From Paenibacillus sp. 481 (GTDB taxonomy: Bacteria; Bacillota; Bacilli; Paenibacillales; Paenibacillaceae): DNA of 64,000 nt. The position numbers were made by a program, and so were the translations under genes. Below the pieces are notes generated by a model, which saw nothing but the letters and a program-made list of their open reading frames with translations, had not been told where the DNA came from and searched no databases. Below, one piece after another: positions 44,601-52,632 of the stretch (its first letter is position 1; every line of letters starts with the position of its first letter). The stretch lies in the NCBI RefSeq assembly GCF_021223605.1, contig NZ_CP075175.1, positions 2,290,001 to 2,354,000 on the forward strand. The letters run 5' to 3'.

Positions 44601-45148
44601 TCGACGATGCCGCCTCGCACACTCAGTTCACCTTTAGCTTCCACCCGCTCCACGCGCTCGTAACCAAGCTCTATCATACGCTCCAAAAACGATTCGAGCG
44701 GTAATGTTTGATCAACTGCAATGGCAAGCCCTGCGTTTGCCATGACGTCACGCGCCGGTAAATAACGGCGTAGACCTGCATACGGCACGACGACAACGCC
44801 ACGGAACCCTTGCGCACAGCGCATCAGTGCGTCAATACGTTGGGCGTTCACTTCTGGGCTTGATATGGCTGCCTCAGCCGCGACCAGTTCATTCGCTGGA
44901 TATAGGAGCACTTGCTCTGGTGTGAGGCATTCTTGTAAATCCTCCGCTACCTTTTGTGCGGAGAACATATTGTGCGTCACCACCAGTACCGGACGCTCCA
45001 TTTGCTTCGCCACCGCCGCCATCATAACTTGGCGGGCCGATCCAGACAGCCCTGACACGAGCTGCTCTTTCATGCCTGCGCGAATACCTGCGATAATCGA
45101 ATTGACATCGCGTTCTTCGGATAAGGCTTGCATAAGTGCATTTAACAA
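41621..45148 (-). CDS. mfd: Transcription-repair coupling factor
   Basis: DNA translocase that removes stalled RNA polymerase and recruits UvrA. The 1175 residues follow the family order: a UvrB-homology N-terminal part, the RNA-polymerase interaction domain (GEYVVHQNHGIGKYIGI), a RecG-like helicase with Walker A CGDVGYGKTEVAVRAA, DEEQRFGV (DEEQ box), TATPIPRTLHMS, and the TRCF domain at the C-terminus. It starts with TTG at 45148 (GAGGTG 7 bases upstream). It follows fin, as in Bacillus. Confidence 0.97.
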   Translation of the reverse strand: MLNALMQALSEERDVNSIIAGIRAGMKEQLVSGLSGSARQVMMAAVAKQMERPVLVVTHNMFSAQKVAEDLQECLTPEQVLLYPANELVAAEAAISSPEVNAQRIDALMRCAQGFRGVVVVPYAGLRRYLPARDVMANAGLAIAVDQTLPLESFLERMIELGYERVERVEAKGELSVRGGIVDIYPLTSPTPYRIEWFDDEIESIRSFDPQDQRSINKLEQLTITPSKDLIANKQRFAAAAEAASARLEQQLDKMNDRQTKEKLRQEISYEIEQLREAMYFSEMYKYAALLHPEKHTLYDYMPEDTLLIIDEPARVLETAKQLERDELEWSTHLLQNGKTLPALQFGRTSDEVLNNRPFQTIYMALFLRQVPHTHPQNIVNVMCRSMQNFHGQMNVLKAEMERWKKQGAKVIMLGNGEERIERIRRVLQDYEIAEPTIVNGNLQTGFEMPSIHLVVITEGEMFSQKQRKARRSEGAKIDNAERIRSYTELKIGEYVVHQNHGIGKYIGIGTLEINGIHKDYLHILYAGGDKLSVPVDQLHLIQKYVSSEDKEPKVYKLGGNEWTKVKSKVRSSVKDIADDLIKLYAARQDSRGYAFEKDSPEQQQFEDMFPYDETRDQLRTIEEIKGDMEMGRPMDRLLCGDVGYGKTEVAVRAAFKAAIEGKQVAILVPTTILAQQHYETFRERFSGYPFNIQVMSRFRSRKEQNETMKGLKTGVVDIVIGTHRLLSQDVIFKDLGLLIVDEEQRFGVTHKEKLKKLKTNVDVLTLTATPIPRTLHMSMLGVRDLSVIETPPENRFPVQTYVLEYSDTLVREAVERELARGGQVYFLFNRVQGIHQMADHIKMLVPEARVTVGHGQMSEQELEKTILDFLDGEFDVLVSTSIIETGVDIPNVNTLIVHDADKMGLSQLYQLRGRVGRSNRIAYAYFTYQRDKVLNEVAEKRLQAIKEFTELGSGFKIAMRDLSIRGAGNLLGAEQHGFIASVGFDLYSQMLADEINKRKAELDGLTIDEQQEWTTLIDLNVDAYLPPDYIYDSIQKIEIYKKVAGLASLDEVEELRDELDDRFGKPPLAVLQLLTVARLKMYAKQYGFESIVQRGDDVILKVFPLAESQIDRNKLATIATEIDRRFVVDRNAHGTIKVNARSWDALQLMMKLEQFMQQAKEAIKLKGELQNVTK

Positions 45149-45224
45149 AGGATTGGCACCTCTTTCTTACCGACTATTACCCACTCTTTCACAACAAATA
45201 GGAACGATTCCCACCGCGGATTTG

Positions 45225-45258
45225 CACTAAAATAAGCCTCGGCACACAAGCCAAGGCT
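45225..45258 (-). terminator. Terminator between fin and mfd
   Basis: AGCCTTGGC / GCCGAGGCT stem with a short loop, followed by TTATTTTAG on the minus strand. It would limit forespore read-through from fin into mfd. Confidence 0.65.
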
Positions 45259-45356
45259 GACGTATATCTTATAAACGATGCGGAACATAGTACTCCAGCA
45301 TGTGCTGTTCATCTCCATAGCCATGCACCTTCTCCTTTTCTCCACATCGTAATATG

Positions 45357-45587
45357 TCACTGTAGAGGCGAAGTAAAAGAGGACAGCTCGGGATGTCTTT
45401 GCAGCGCTTCTGAGCAATATTCACAAGTTAATCGCACCGTTACGTCTCCATTGGAATGATACAGCAAAAAGTGTTGGCGATCTTCCGGCGTCAAACGGTC
45501 AAATCCGAGACGGTCCTCTTGTACGTGTCCGCTTTCGATGCGCCCTATTAACGTATGACAATGTTTGCAGACATAATTCACAGACAT
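45357..45587 (-). CDS. fin: Anti-sigma-F factor Fin
   Basis: A 76-residue zinc-type protein, matching Bacillus Fin (YabK) in length. Fin inhibits SigF late in forespore development to help the switch to SigG. The two cysteine pairs are YVCKHCH near the N-terminus and LTCEYCSEAL near the C-terminus; the middle has DRLGFDRLTPEDRQHFL. GGAGG lies upstream. A SigF-like promoter precedes it, as expected for its feedback role. Confidence 0.93.
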   Translation of the reverse strand: MSVNYVCKHCHTLIGRIESGHVQEDRLGFDRLTPEDRQHFLLYHSNGDVTVRLTCEYCSEALQRHPELSSFTSPLQ

Positions 45588-45619
45588 GTATATGCCTCCA
45601 ATCTCAGGAATATACCGAT

Positions 45620-45649
45620 TAGTATTACCCGATTAAAGGAGGTTTAACC
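45620..45649 (-). promoter_or_regulatory. SigF/SigG-type promoter of fin
   Basis: On the minus strand GGTTA, 15 bases, GGTAATACTA. The -10 fits the SigF consensus GGnnAnAnTw fully, and the -35 matches 4 of 5 positions of GywTA. It lies about 33 bases before the fin start. Confidence 0.65.
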
Positions 45650-45681
45650 TAAATTATCCTCTGCATGATGTCTAATGATGT

Positions 45682-46242
45682 CTAACCGTTGTGCTTAGCC
45701 ATCGTTTGCTCAAATGTATGGGTTAAAGCGTGCTCCACTGCATCACAAGTACGCTCAACGGTCTGATTCAGTAACTCTTGCTCTGATTTCGCAAATGTAG
45801 ACAGCACATAGTCAGCAATATCTCGTCCTGGCTCAGGTCTGTTTATGCCCATGCGAATACGGTTGAATGATTGTGTGCCAAAATGCTGAATAAGTGACTT
45901 AATCCCATTATGGCCGCCTGCACTCCCTTGGTAGCGCAATCTTATTTTGCCGAGTGCGGTATCCATATCATCGTAAAGGACGATAAAGTCTGATATGTCT
46001 GCCTTATAATAATCCATATACGCTCGTGCAGATTCACCTGACAAGTTCATGAAAGTCATAGGCTTGATGAGAACAACCTTCTCTGTTCCGATGCGCCCTT
46101 CACCTATGAGCGCTTTGCACTTGCTGTCCTGTACCTTTATGTTATATTTATCGGCTAAAGCATCAATAGCCATAAATCCGATGTTGTGGCGCGTTTGAGT
46201 GTATTTTGATCCTGGATTACCAAGACCGACGATCCACTTCAT
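45682..46242 (-). CDS. pth: Peptidyl-tRNA hydrolase
   Basis: Releases tRNA from prematurely ended peptidyl-tRNA. It has WIVGLGNPGSKYTQTRHNIGFMAID with the catalytic His, KPMTFMNLSGESARAYMDYY, VLYDDMDTALGKIRLRYQGSAGGHNGIKSLIQH, and FNRIRMGINRP. 186 residues is normal. GGAGG lies 10 bases upstream. It follows prs directly; the ribosomal protein L25 gene ctc found between them in Bacillus is absent. Confidence 0.97.
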   Translation of the reverse strand: MKWIVGLGNPGSKYTQTRHNIGFMAIDALADKYNIKVQDSKCKALIGEGRIGTEKVVLIKPMTFMNLSGESARAYMDYYKADISDFIVLYDDMDTALGKIRLRYQGSAGGHNGIKSLIQHFGTQSFNRIRMGINRPEPGRDIADYVLSTFAKSEQELLNQTVERTCDAVEHALTHTFEQTMAKHNG

Positions 46243-46323
46243 TAGTGTGCTGGCCTCCTTATAATCATCGACACATTCCTTATACCTTTTTTTCTCAAAA
46301 AGATAAGATCTTAAATGCCGATA

Positions 46324-46377
46324 AGGGTTACATCTTCTTGGACGCTATTTAAACCTCATCCAAGTAGACGTAACCCT
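46324..46377 (-). terminator. Long hairpin after prs, probable terminator
   Basis: Arms of 19 bases (AGGGTTACATCTTCTTGGA and its partner) pair with two mismatches, about 38 bases after the prs stop. The trailing sequence TATCGGCATTT is only weakly T-rich, so it may be an RNA-processing or stability element rather than a strong terminator. Confidence 0.55.
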
Positions 46378-46414
46378 ATCTATTATCTAACGCTACAACA
46401 CGTCAACGTTATCA

Positions 46415-47368
46415 TTACTCAATTTCAAACAATTTACTAATGGATAGCTCTTCGTGAACGCGAATAATCGCTTCACCCATTAACGGCGCAACCGATAATA
46501 CGTGCAATTTGCTCGATGGATTCGGATGCGTAATTGGAATTGTGTCGGTCACGACGACTTCTTTGAACGGAGAATTCTCCAAACGTTCCATCGCCGGTCC
46601 GGACAATACTGGGTGCGTACAGCATGCATACACTTCTTTCACGCCTGCTTCAACTAAAGCATTGGCACCAAGAACGATTGTACCCGCAGTATCGATAATA
46701 TCATCGATAATGATTGCTGTCTTGCCCTTAATATCGCCGATAATGTTCATGACTTCACTTACGTTCGGTTCCGGACGACGCTTGTCGATAATGGCAAGTG
46801 GCGCATTCAAGAAATCAGCCAGTTTGCGCGCGCGTACAACGCCGCCATGGTCTGGAGATACGACTACGACATTCTCCAATTGCTTGGAGCGGAAATATTG
46901 AGCCAAAATCGGCACACCGAGTAGATGGTCAACTGGAATATCGAAGAAACCTTGAATTTGCGTCGCATGCAAATCCATTGTAATGACACGGTGAGCACCT
47001 GCTGTTTCGATCAAATTCGCAACAAGCTTCGCCGTAATTGGATCACGGGAACGCGCCTTACGATCTTGACGCGCATAGCCGTAATAAGGAATTACGACGT
47101 TAATGCTCTTCGCAGAAGCACGCTTCAACGCGTCTACCATTACGAGCAGCTCCATCAAGTTGTCATTGACAGGAGCACAAGTAGATTGGACAACGTAAAC
47201 GTCGCAACCGCGAACACTCTCCGATAAGTTGATTGAAATCTCGCCGTCACTAAAGCTTTTCGTTACAGCGTCTCCAACCGGAATGCCAATATATTCAGCA
47301 ATCTGGTTAGCTAACTTTGGATTAGAGTTGCAAGTAAATATTTTCAGCTTCGAATCACAATAAGTCAT
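46415..47368 (-). CDS. prs: Ribose-phosphate pyrophosphokinase
   Basis: Makes PRPP from ribose 5-phosphate and ATP for purine, pyrimidine, His, Trp and NAD synthesis. In 317 residues it shows [54 protein letters not shown], the PRPP-loop [14 protein letters not shown] and TIPITHPNP. Class I enzyme. It lies between glmU and pth. Confidence 0.97.
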   Translation of the reverse strand: MTYCDSKLKIFTCNSNPKLANQIAEYIGIPVGDAVTKSFSDGEISINLSESVRGCDVYVVQSTCAPVNDNLMELLVMVDALKRASAKSINVVIPYYGYARQDRKARSRDPITAKLVANLIETAGAHRVITMDLHATQIQGFFDIPVDHLLGVPILAQYFRSKQLENVVVVSPDHGGVVRARKLADFLNAPLAIIDKRRPEPNVSEVMNIIGDIKGKTAIIIDDIIDTAGTIVLGANALVEAGVKEVYACCTHPVLSGPAMERLENSPFKEVVVTDTIPITHPNPSSKLHVLSVAPLMGEAIIRVHEELSISKLFEIE

Positions 47369-47516
47369 GGTATTGAAAACCCTCCGTGCCGGTTCTTGTT
47401 CATCGTTGTAATATATCCATTAATGGTACATCTTAATTGTAACGTTGATCATGGTGCATGTACAGCTACTATATAAACCATAATACCTAGTTCCTAGTAT
47501 CTAATTGCTAATTGTA

Positions 47517-48911
47517 CTAGGAATTTCGATCTTTTTTTGCTTTAGCCTGAGCGCGTATTCGATCCGCGTAGCCAGGTTTGTTCACTTGGCGCTCGCGTGC
47601 AATAGCAAGATCGTTATCTCCCACAGACTGCGTAATGGTTGAACCAGCAACTACATAAGCCCCTTTACCGACACGAATCGGTGCGATCATATTCACATTG
47701 CTGCCAATGAACGCATCGTCTTCAATCTCCGTAATAGACTTATTATAACCGTCGTAGTTGACAGTTATAGCGCCACATCCAATATTTACGTTTTTACCGA
47801 CCTTCGCATCGCCAATGTAGCTTAAATGTGACACCTTGGAATGGTTGTCGAGTGATGCATTTTTAATTTCGACGAAATCGCCGACCTTTACATGCTCACC
47901 AAGGCGAGCACCAGGACGCAAGTACGCGAACGGACCAACACTGCTGTCATTGCCTACAGATGCTTCTTGAAGAACGGACTGCATAATATGTACGCGTTCA
48001 GCGACAAACGTATCTGTCAACTCGCTGTTCGGTCCGATTACACAATCTGCACCGATAACGGTACGTCCTTTAAGGCTAGTTCCTGGAAGGATAACGGTGT
48101 CAGGGCCGATCTCCACATCCGCTTCGATATACGTTTGTGCAGGATCGATAATTGTTACGCCGTTTAACATATGGCGTTTGTTGATGCGCTCCCGCATTAA
48201 GCGTTCAGCTTCAGACAGTGCCACACGATCGTTAATACCGATCGACTCTGCTGGGTCTGGCGAACAAAACGCCTGAACCAATTCGCCTTGCGCTTTTAAA
48301 ATGCCAATAACGTCAGTTAAATAGTATTCTTGCTGGGCATTGTTATTTGTAACTTGCTCCAGCGCCGCAAACAGCTTCACATTGTCAAAACAGTACGTGC
48401 CTGTATTGATTTCTTTAACGAGCTGCTCCTGCGTCGTACAGTCTTTTTGTTCAACAATTTTCATGACCGAACCATCTTCTGCGCGGATAATCCGTCCATA
48501 GCCTTGCGGATTGTCCAGTTCAGCCGTCAAAATCGTCGCTGACGCCTGTGCACGCTCATGAAGCTCCATCAACTGTGCCAACGTCTCAGGCGTCACCAGA
48601 GGTGTATCGCCACAAATCACGATAGTTGTACCTTGCTCACCGTCTAAAAGTGCCTTTGCCTGTTTCACCGCATGACCAGTGCCAAGCTGTTCCGCTTGAA
48701 GGACGAACTCGGCGCGATCTCCAAGGTGACCCTTTACGATTTCAGCTCCGTGCCCAACGACGACAACGTTGCGCTCACATTGAACGCGTTCTACAGCATT
48801 AAGCACATGACCAACCATCGGTGTTCCACAAACTGGATGGAGCACTTTGTACAGTTTTGACTTCATGCGTTTGCCTTGTCCTGCGGCTAGCACAATGGCC
48901 ATTCTTCTCAA
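47517..48911 (-). CDS. glmU: Bifunctional UDP-GlcNAc pyrophosphorylase/GlcN-1-P acetyltransferase
   Basis: Makes UDP-GlcNAc for peptidoglycan in two steps. The uridylyltransferase half starts AIVLAAGQGKRMKSKLYKVLHPVCG. The acetyltransferase half is a left-handed beta-helix of hexapeptide repeats, with ARLGEHVKVGDFVEIKN, SHLSYIGDAKVGKNVNIGCG and NYDG. The frame opens upstream to 49010, but AGGAGG lies 9 bases before TTG 48911. That start gives 464 residues beginning (M)RRMAIVLAAG, so I chose it; ATG 48902 is the alternative. Confidence 0.96.
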   Translation of the reverse strand: MRRMAIVLAAGQGKRMKSKLYKVLHPVCGTPMVGHVLNAVERVQCERNVVVVGHGAEIVKGHLGDRAEFVLQAEQLGTGHAVKQAKALLDGEQGTTIVICGDTPLVTPETLAQLMELHERAQASATILTAELDNPQGYGRIIRAEDGSVMKIVEQKDCTTQEQLVKEINTGTYCFDNVKLFAALEQVTNNNAQQEYYLTDVIGILKAQGELVQAFCSPDPAESIGINDRVALSEAERLMRERINKRHMLNGVTIIDPAQTYIEADVEIGPDTVILPGTSLKGRTVIGADCVIGPNSELTDTFVAERVHIMQSVLQEASVGNDSSVGPFAYLRPGARLGEHVKVGDFVEIKNASLDNHSKVSHLSYIGDAKVGKNVNIGCGAITVNYDGYNKSITEIEDDAFIGSNVNMIAPIRVGKGAYVVAGSTITQSVGDNDLAIARERQVNKPGYADRIRAQAKAKKDRNS

Positions 48912-48967
48912 CGTGTTCGACCTCCTGATCCCTTTTCTCCATAGTTGAATATATCTCATTATGGACA

Positions 48968-49000
48968 AAAAGAAAAGAGAGCCCCCATGTTTGGCTCTCT
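48968..49000 (-). terminator. Terminator after spoVG
   Basis: AGAGAGCC / GGCTCTCT stem followed by TTTCTTTTTG on the minus strand, about 30 bases after the spoVG stop. Confidence 0.88.
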
Positions 49001-49029
49001 TTCTTTGCAACCCCGTAGATTATTAGTTC

Positions 49030-49314
49030 TTAAGCGCCCTCTTCAATAACTTCCTCTTCAGTCGCTGCGCGCTCGTATTCAGCCAATACAGCAGCTTGAA
49101 TTTTTTCGCGTGTCGCGGAGGAAATTGGATGAGCGATGTCACGGAATTCGCCATCTGGCGTCCGTTTGCTAGGCATCGCAACGAACATACCGTTATTGCC
49201 GTCAATGACGCGAATGTCATGGACAACAAATTCGTTATCGATCGTAATAGATGCGATTGCCTTCATTCTCCCCTCTGTGTTGACGCGGCGGAGTCTTACA
49301 TCAGTAATTTGCAC
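49030..49314 (-). CDS. spoVG: Regulator SpoVG
   Basis: A 94-residue nucleic-acid-binding protein affecting cortex formation, septation and virulence genes in relatives. It has [66 protein letters not shown] and an acidic tail. It starts with GTG at 49314, AAGGTGG upstream. A near-perfect SigH promoter precedes it, as in Bacillus, where AbrB represses it. Confidence 0.97.
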   Translation of the reverse strand: MQITDVRLRRVNTEGRMKAIASITIDNEFVVHDIRVIDGNNGMFVAMPSKRTPDGEFRDIAHPISSATREKIQAAVLAEYERAATEEEVIEEGA

Positions 49315-49368
49315 GTGTGTTCACCACCTTTTTCCATCAGGACTTGGTGTATAATTCCACACGTGCAA
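49309..49368. repeat. 11-bp inverted repeat bracketing the spoVG promoter and start
   Basis: TTGCACGTGTG at 49309-49319 and CACACGTGCAA at 49358-49368 are perfect reverse complements, 38 bases apart. One arm spans the start codon of spoVG; the other lies in the SigH spacer and the edge of the -10. The second arm is upstream of the predicted transcript start, so this would act at the DNA level. Confidence 0.8.
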
Positions 49369-49380
49369 CTAAAATCCTTC
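49352..49380 (-). promoter_or_regulatory. SigH promoter of spoVG
   Basis: GAAGGATTT, 11 bases, GTGGAATTA on the minus strand. Both elements match the SigH consensus (RnAGGAwww and RnnGAATww) fully. Confidence 0.88.
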
Positions 49381-49451
49381 TTTGTTTTCCTGTTGAAACG
49401 ACTTTTTTTTGAAAAATTAAACCGTTTTTATCTTTTTCGACAGTGTTCGAT

Positions 49452-49835
49452 TCAGATCGCAGCAATTAATTCGATTTCGACAAGTACATCTTTAGGCAAA
49501 CGAGCGACCTCAACAGTCGATCTTGCTGGCTTGTGCGAACCGAAATATGATTCATAAATCGCGTTTACTTGCGCAAACTGATTCATATCTTTTATAAAAA
49601 CAGTAGCTTTAACGACATGTTGTAAGGATACTCCTGCTGCCTTTAATACCGCCTGCAAATTGCGAAACACTTGATGTGTTTGTTCTTCAATTCCACCTTG
49701 TACAAGTTCTCCTTCAGCAGTTAGTGGAATTTGCCCCGAAGTAAATACGAGGTTTCCAAGCTTAACGGCTTGGGAATATGGACCTATTGCCGCTGGTGCC
49801 TCATTAGTCGCAATGCTTTCAATCGGTTGTGACAT
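49452..49835 (-). CDS. ridA: RidA family enamine/imine deaminase (YabJ)
   Basis: Hydrolyses reactive 2-aminoacrylate and related imines made by PLP enzymes. In 127 residues it has [59 protein letters not shown] and the catalytic Arg in [25 protein letters not shown]. It lies between purR and spoVG, as yabJ does in Bacillus, and is probably co-transcribed with purR. GGAGG lies 7 bases upstream. Confidence 0.96.
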   Translation of the reverse strand: MSQPIESIATNEAPAAIGPYSQAVKLGNLVFTSGQIPLTAEGELVQGGIEEQTHQVFRNLQAVLKAAGVSLQHVVKATVFIKDMNQFAQVNAIYESYFGSHKPARSTVEVARLPKDVLVEIELIAAI

Positions 49836-49889
49836 TGTAGTAGCCTCCTTGATATCGTGTTCTGCCTACTTCAATCTTGTTTGCTCAAG

Positions 49890-50732
49890 TTATTTCCCAG
49901 ACTTGTCGAAAAAATTACCCAAAGCAACGTTTAACTGCTTCGTACGTGGATCTACAGCTTCTGTCTTCACACGCATTAAGGATACGTACTCGTGTAGCAA
50001 TCTTTCATCCTGCGATACGTCCTCGGATTCGACAAGCACGCCCACTCCAGCAACGGTCGCGTCAAATTCACGCAACAACTCAATCATTCCGTTAATCGTG
50101 CCACCAGCACGCATAAAGTCATCCACGATGAGTACACGTGAGCGTTCTTTTAAGGCACGTCGCGCCAACGTCATCGTATGCAGGCTCTTCTGCGAGCCTG
50201 AAACGTAGTTAATGCTTACAGCTGACCCCTCGGTGACGACATGGTCACGACGTACAAGTACGACCGGCAAATTCAAATAAGCCGCGGTTGCGTAAGCAAT
50301 CGGAATTCCTTTTGTTTCGACGGTCATGACAACATCAATATCATGATTAGAAAATACAGACGCAAACATCCTTCCGATGTCATTCATCAAAGAAGGTTGT
50401 CCCAGCATATCTGTAATGTAAAAATAGCCCCCTGGAAGCATACGATCAGGATGCCCCATTTGTGCACAGAGCGCCTCGATTACAGGCTTAGCCTGTTCTA
50501 GGGCATATTTAGGTATATATTTAACGCCACCTGCTGCACCTGCTAAGGTGAGCAGCTCTCCTGTCCCTTCACTCTCGCACACTTCTTTAATAATAGCCAA
50601 ATCCTCACTAATAGAAGATTTGGCTGCACCATAACGATCTGCGAATGTTGTGAGCGGAATGAGTGTATGAGGCTTGGACATTAAGTACTGCGTCATCTCG
50701 ACGAGACGAGCACTGCGCTTGAATTTTTTCAT
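49890..50732 (-). CDS. purR: Purine operon repressor PurR
   Basis: Bacillus-type PurR: an N-terminal winged helix (KRSARLVEMTQYLMSKPHTLIPL...YGAAKSSISEDLAII) fused to a phosphoribosyltransferase fold that senses PRPP. The PRPP motif is VLIVDDFMRAGGT. 280 residues agrees with the family (about 285). It represses purine genes when PRPP is low. A PurBox-like sequence lies just upstream of its own gene. Confidence 0.96.
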   Translation of the reverse strand: MKKFKRSARLVEMTQYLMSKPHTLIPLTTFADRYGAAKSSISEDLAIIKEVCESEGTGELLTLAGAAGGVKYIPKYALEQAKPVIEALCAQMGHPDRMLPGGYFYITDMLGQPSLMNDIGRMFASVFSNHDIDVVMTVETKGIPIAYATAAYLNLPVVLVRRDHVVTEGSAVSINYVSGSQKSLHTMTLARRALKERSRVLIVDDFMRAGGTINGMIELLREFDATVAGVGVLVESEDVSQDERLLHEYVSLMRVKTEAVDPRTKQLNVALGNFFDKSGK

Positions 50733-50753
50733 TTAAAATTCCTCACTCATTAG

Positions 50754-50764
50754 ATCCGAATATT
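50754..50764. promoter_or_regulatory. Possible PurBox upstream of purR
   Basis: ATCCGAATATT resembles the core of the PurR site (CCGAAC with flanking A/T). It overlaps a TATAAT on the minus strand. Only one copy was found, whereas Bacillus operators usually have two inverted copies. Confidence 0.3.
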
Positions 50765-50817
50765 ATATTGTGATATTACATGAATGGTCGTTTGTTATCA
50801 ATAATCGCCAGCAACAA

Positions 50818-51672
50818 TTAAGTCAGCAATCGAACAGCGTACACTTCTTTACAGAAACCACGCAAACCGTTATACATACGCGCCACTTTCGACTCTTTAG
50901 ATACAAGCCCAAACACAGTAGGGCCGCTGCCCGACATCAGAACACCTTCTGCCCCTAACTTAAGCATCGCTTCTTTAAGCTGCTGTACTTCAGGATGCAT
51001 AGGTAACGTAACCTCCTCCAGCACATTGCCAAGTGCTTGGCACATGTCCGGAAATTGCTGTGTTTGAATGGAACGCAACATCGCATCCAAGGAAGGATGC
51101 TGACGAATGGCATTTGCACGCAAACGTCCATACACGTCCGCCGTTGACACATTGATCGGCGGCTTAGCCAACACTACCCAGCACTGAGGTGGGTTGCTTA
51201 TATGCTCCAGCTTCTCACCTCGACCTCGAGCGATAGCTGTGCCTCCAGTAATACAGAAAGGCACGTCAGAGCCAAGTTCGGCTCCAAGCAGCTGCAATTC
51301 CTCTTCTGCAATATTAAGCTGCCACAGTCGATTTAAACCGCGTAGCGTTGCCGCTGCATCACTGCTGCCACCAGCAAGACCAGCCGCTACCGGTATCTTT
51401 TTATCTAGATGAATATATACGCCTTGCTTTACTTCATATCTTTCCTTAATCAACTTAGCAGCCTGAAACGCCAAATTCTTCTCATCTAGCGGTATGTAAC
51501 CGGCTTGGCTCGATATAATGATCGTGTCGCGGGATAATTCCTCCATCTCTAGACGGTCAGCCAAGTCAACCATCGTCATGACCATCTCTACCTCATGGAA
51601 TCCGTCTTCCCGCTTGCGTAACACGTCAAGCAGCAAATTAATTTTGGCCGGTGCCTTCTCGTATACTTTCAC
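50818..51672 (-). CDS. ispE: 4-diphosphocytidyl-2-C-methyl-D-erythritol kinase
   Basis: GHMP kinase of the MEP isoprenoid pathway. In 284 residues: [24 protein letters not shown], the ATP loop [41 protein letters not shown] and [14 protein letters not shown] near the end. It starts with GTG at 51672, AAGGGTG upstream. Between sspF and purR, the Bacillus order. Confidence 0.96.
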   Translation of the reverse strand: MKVYEKAPAKINLLLDVLRKREDGFHEVEMVMTMVDLADRLEMEELSRDTIIISSQAGYIPLDEKNLAFQAAKLIKERYEVKQGVYIHLDKKIPVAAGLAGGSSDAAATLRGLNRLWQLNIAEEELQLLGAELGSDVPFCITGGTAIARGRGEKLEHISNPPQCWVVLAKPPINVSTADVYGRLRANAIRQHPSLDAMLRSIQTQQFPDMCQALGNVLEEVTLPMHPEVQQLKEAMLKLGAEGVLMSGSGPTVFGLVSKESKVARMYNGLRGFCKEVYAVRLLT

Positions 51673-51826
51673 ACGCGTTCACCCTTCTTTACCCTACGAA
51701 TCGCTTACGCTATTATAACAGACTCTACCATACAAGTCATTTCCCGATATAACAGCTTCTTTCGTACTCCCCTCCTTATCTGTGTGTTAAGTCCCCTTGT
51801 CTCGGCCATATTCGATATATAGGAAA

Positions 51827-51869
51827 GCGAACCACTGACATCAACGTTTGTTAACGCCCAGTGGTTCGC
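51827..51869 (-). terminator. Hairpin terminator after sspF
   Basis: GCGAACCACTG / CAGTGGTTCGC, a perfect 11-bp stem, followed only by TTTCCT on the minus strand, 13 bases after the sspF stop. Confidence 0.7.
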
Positions 51870-51881
51870 CAAGATACGATC

Positions 51882-52061
51882 TTATGATTTCCTTGCAGCT
51901 GCTTGTTCCGCTAATTCGATAGCTCGTTTTACCATGTTACCAGCATCTTTAGCTCGAATGGCCCCCCAGCCTTCACGCTCTACTGTTTCGTAGAAGCCAA
52001 GGTCTTTGGCTAACTCATACTTTAAATCCTCAGACATGACACTGCGCCTTCTTCGGCTCAT
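51882..52061 (-). CDS. sspF: Small acid-soluble spore protein SspF
   Basis: My own translation from ATG 52061 gives 59 residues: [20 protein letters not shown], then [20 protein letters not shown] and [12 protein letters not shown]. This is the alpha/beta-type SASP homologue SspF of Bacillus (about 61 residues), a forespore DNA-binding protein. AGGAGG lies 7 bases upstream. A SigG-like promoter and a hairpin terminator flank it, making it a single-gene unit between veg and ispE. Confidence 0.95.
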   Translation of the reverse strand: MSRRRRSVMSEDLKYELAKDLGFYETVEREGWGAIRAKDAGNMVKRAIELAEQAAARKS

Positions 52062-52119
52062 CGCTTTACCTCCTCAAGCAACGTAAATTACGATTTAAGC
52101 AACACGATGCGCTTACCTT

Positions 52120-52150
52120 TAATGTGCCATACTGCGTCCAAGCTTATGCA
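52120..52150 (-). promoter_or_regulatory. SigG-like promoter of sspF
   Basis: TGCATA, 18 bases, CACATTA on the minus strand; 5 of 6 and 5 of 7 matches to the SigG consensus TGAATA / CATACTA. Placed about 60 bases before the sspF start, where a forespore promoter is expected. Confidence 0.55.
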
Positions 52151-52170
52151 AGCCATTACAAAACAAACAC

Positions 52171-52200
52171 ACAAAAAAGCAGCCCCAACACAGGCTGCCT
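52171..52200 (-). terminator. Terminator after veg
   Basis: GGCAGCC / GGGCTGC stem with short loop, then TTTTTTG on the minus strand, 9 bases after the veg stop. Confidence 0.88.
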
Positions 52201-52208
52201 TATTTCGC

Positions 52209-52484
52209 TTATCCGCGAACATATTCAATCTTTAATTCGCCGTTCTCTGCACATACTGTGACTTGAACCGAATCAGTTAATATATCTGCATAGCTGTAGG
52301 ACACACGCTTAAAAGCGTGCTGCTCCTGATCCAACTTAACAATAAACACAGAAGGGTAGGTCTCTTCTAATACGCCTGTGCGTTCGATCATCTTACGGCG
52401 ACCACCATTGGCGCGCAGCAGAATCTTCTGGCCAACATGAGCCTCTAGACAGCGTCGAATTTCGAGTAGCGCGTTTTTCGCCAT
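52209..52484 (-). CDS. veg: Veg protein
   Basis: A 91-residue Veg homologue. It has the family signature [36 protein letters not shown] and [16 protein letters not shown]. In Bacillus Veg stimulates biofilm gene expression, apparently through SinR. The ATG at 52484 has AGGTGG 9 bases upstream; an in-frame TTG two codons earlier is too close to it. Confidence 0.95.
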   Translation of the reverse strand: MAKNALLEIRRCLEAHVGQKILLRANGGRRKMIERTGVLEETYPSVFIVKLDQEQHAFKRVSYSYADILTDSVQVTVCAENGELKIEYVRG

Positions 52485-52632
52485 ATCCAACTACCACCTC
52501 TTTCCTTGTCCATTATAAACAATTATGGAGGTGGTGTCAAATTAAACAAATAATTATATCAACATGTATTCGATTATGTCAACGAATTTTTATTTCCAAA
52601 TTTTTAGGATGCCAAATGGGTACTTATTTTAT

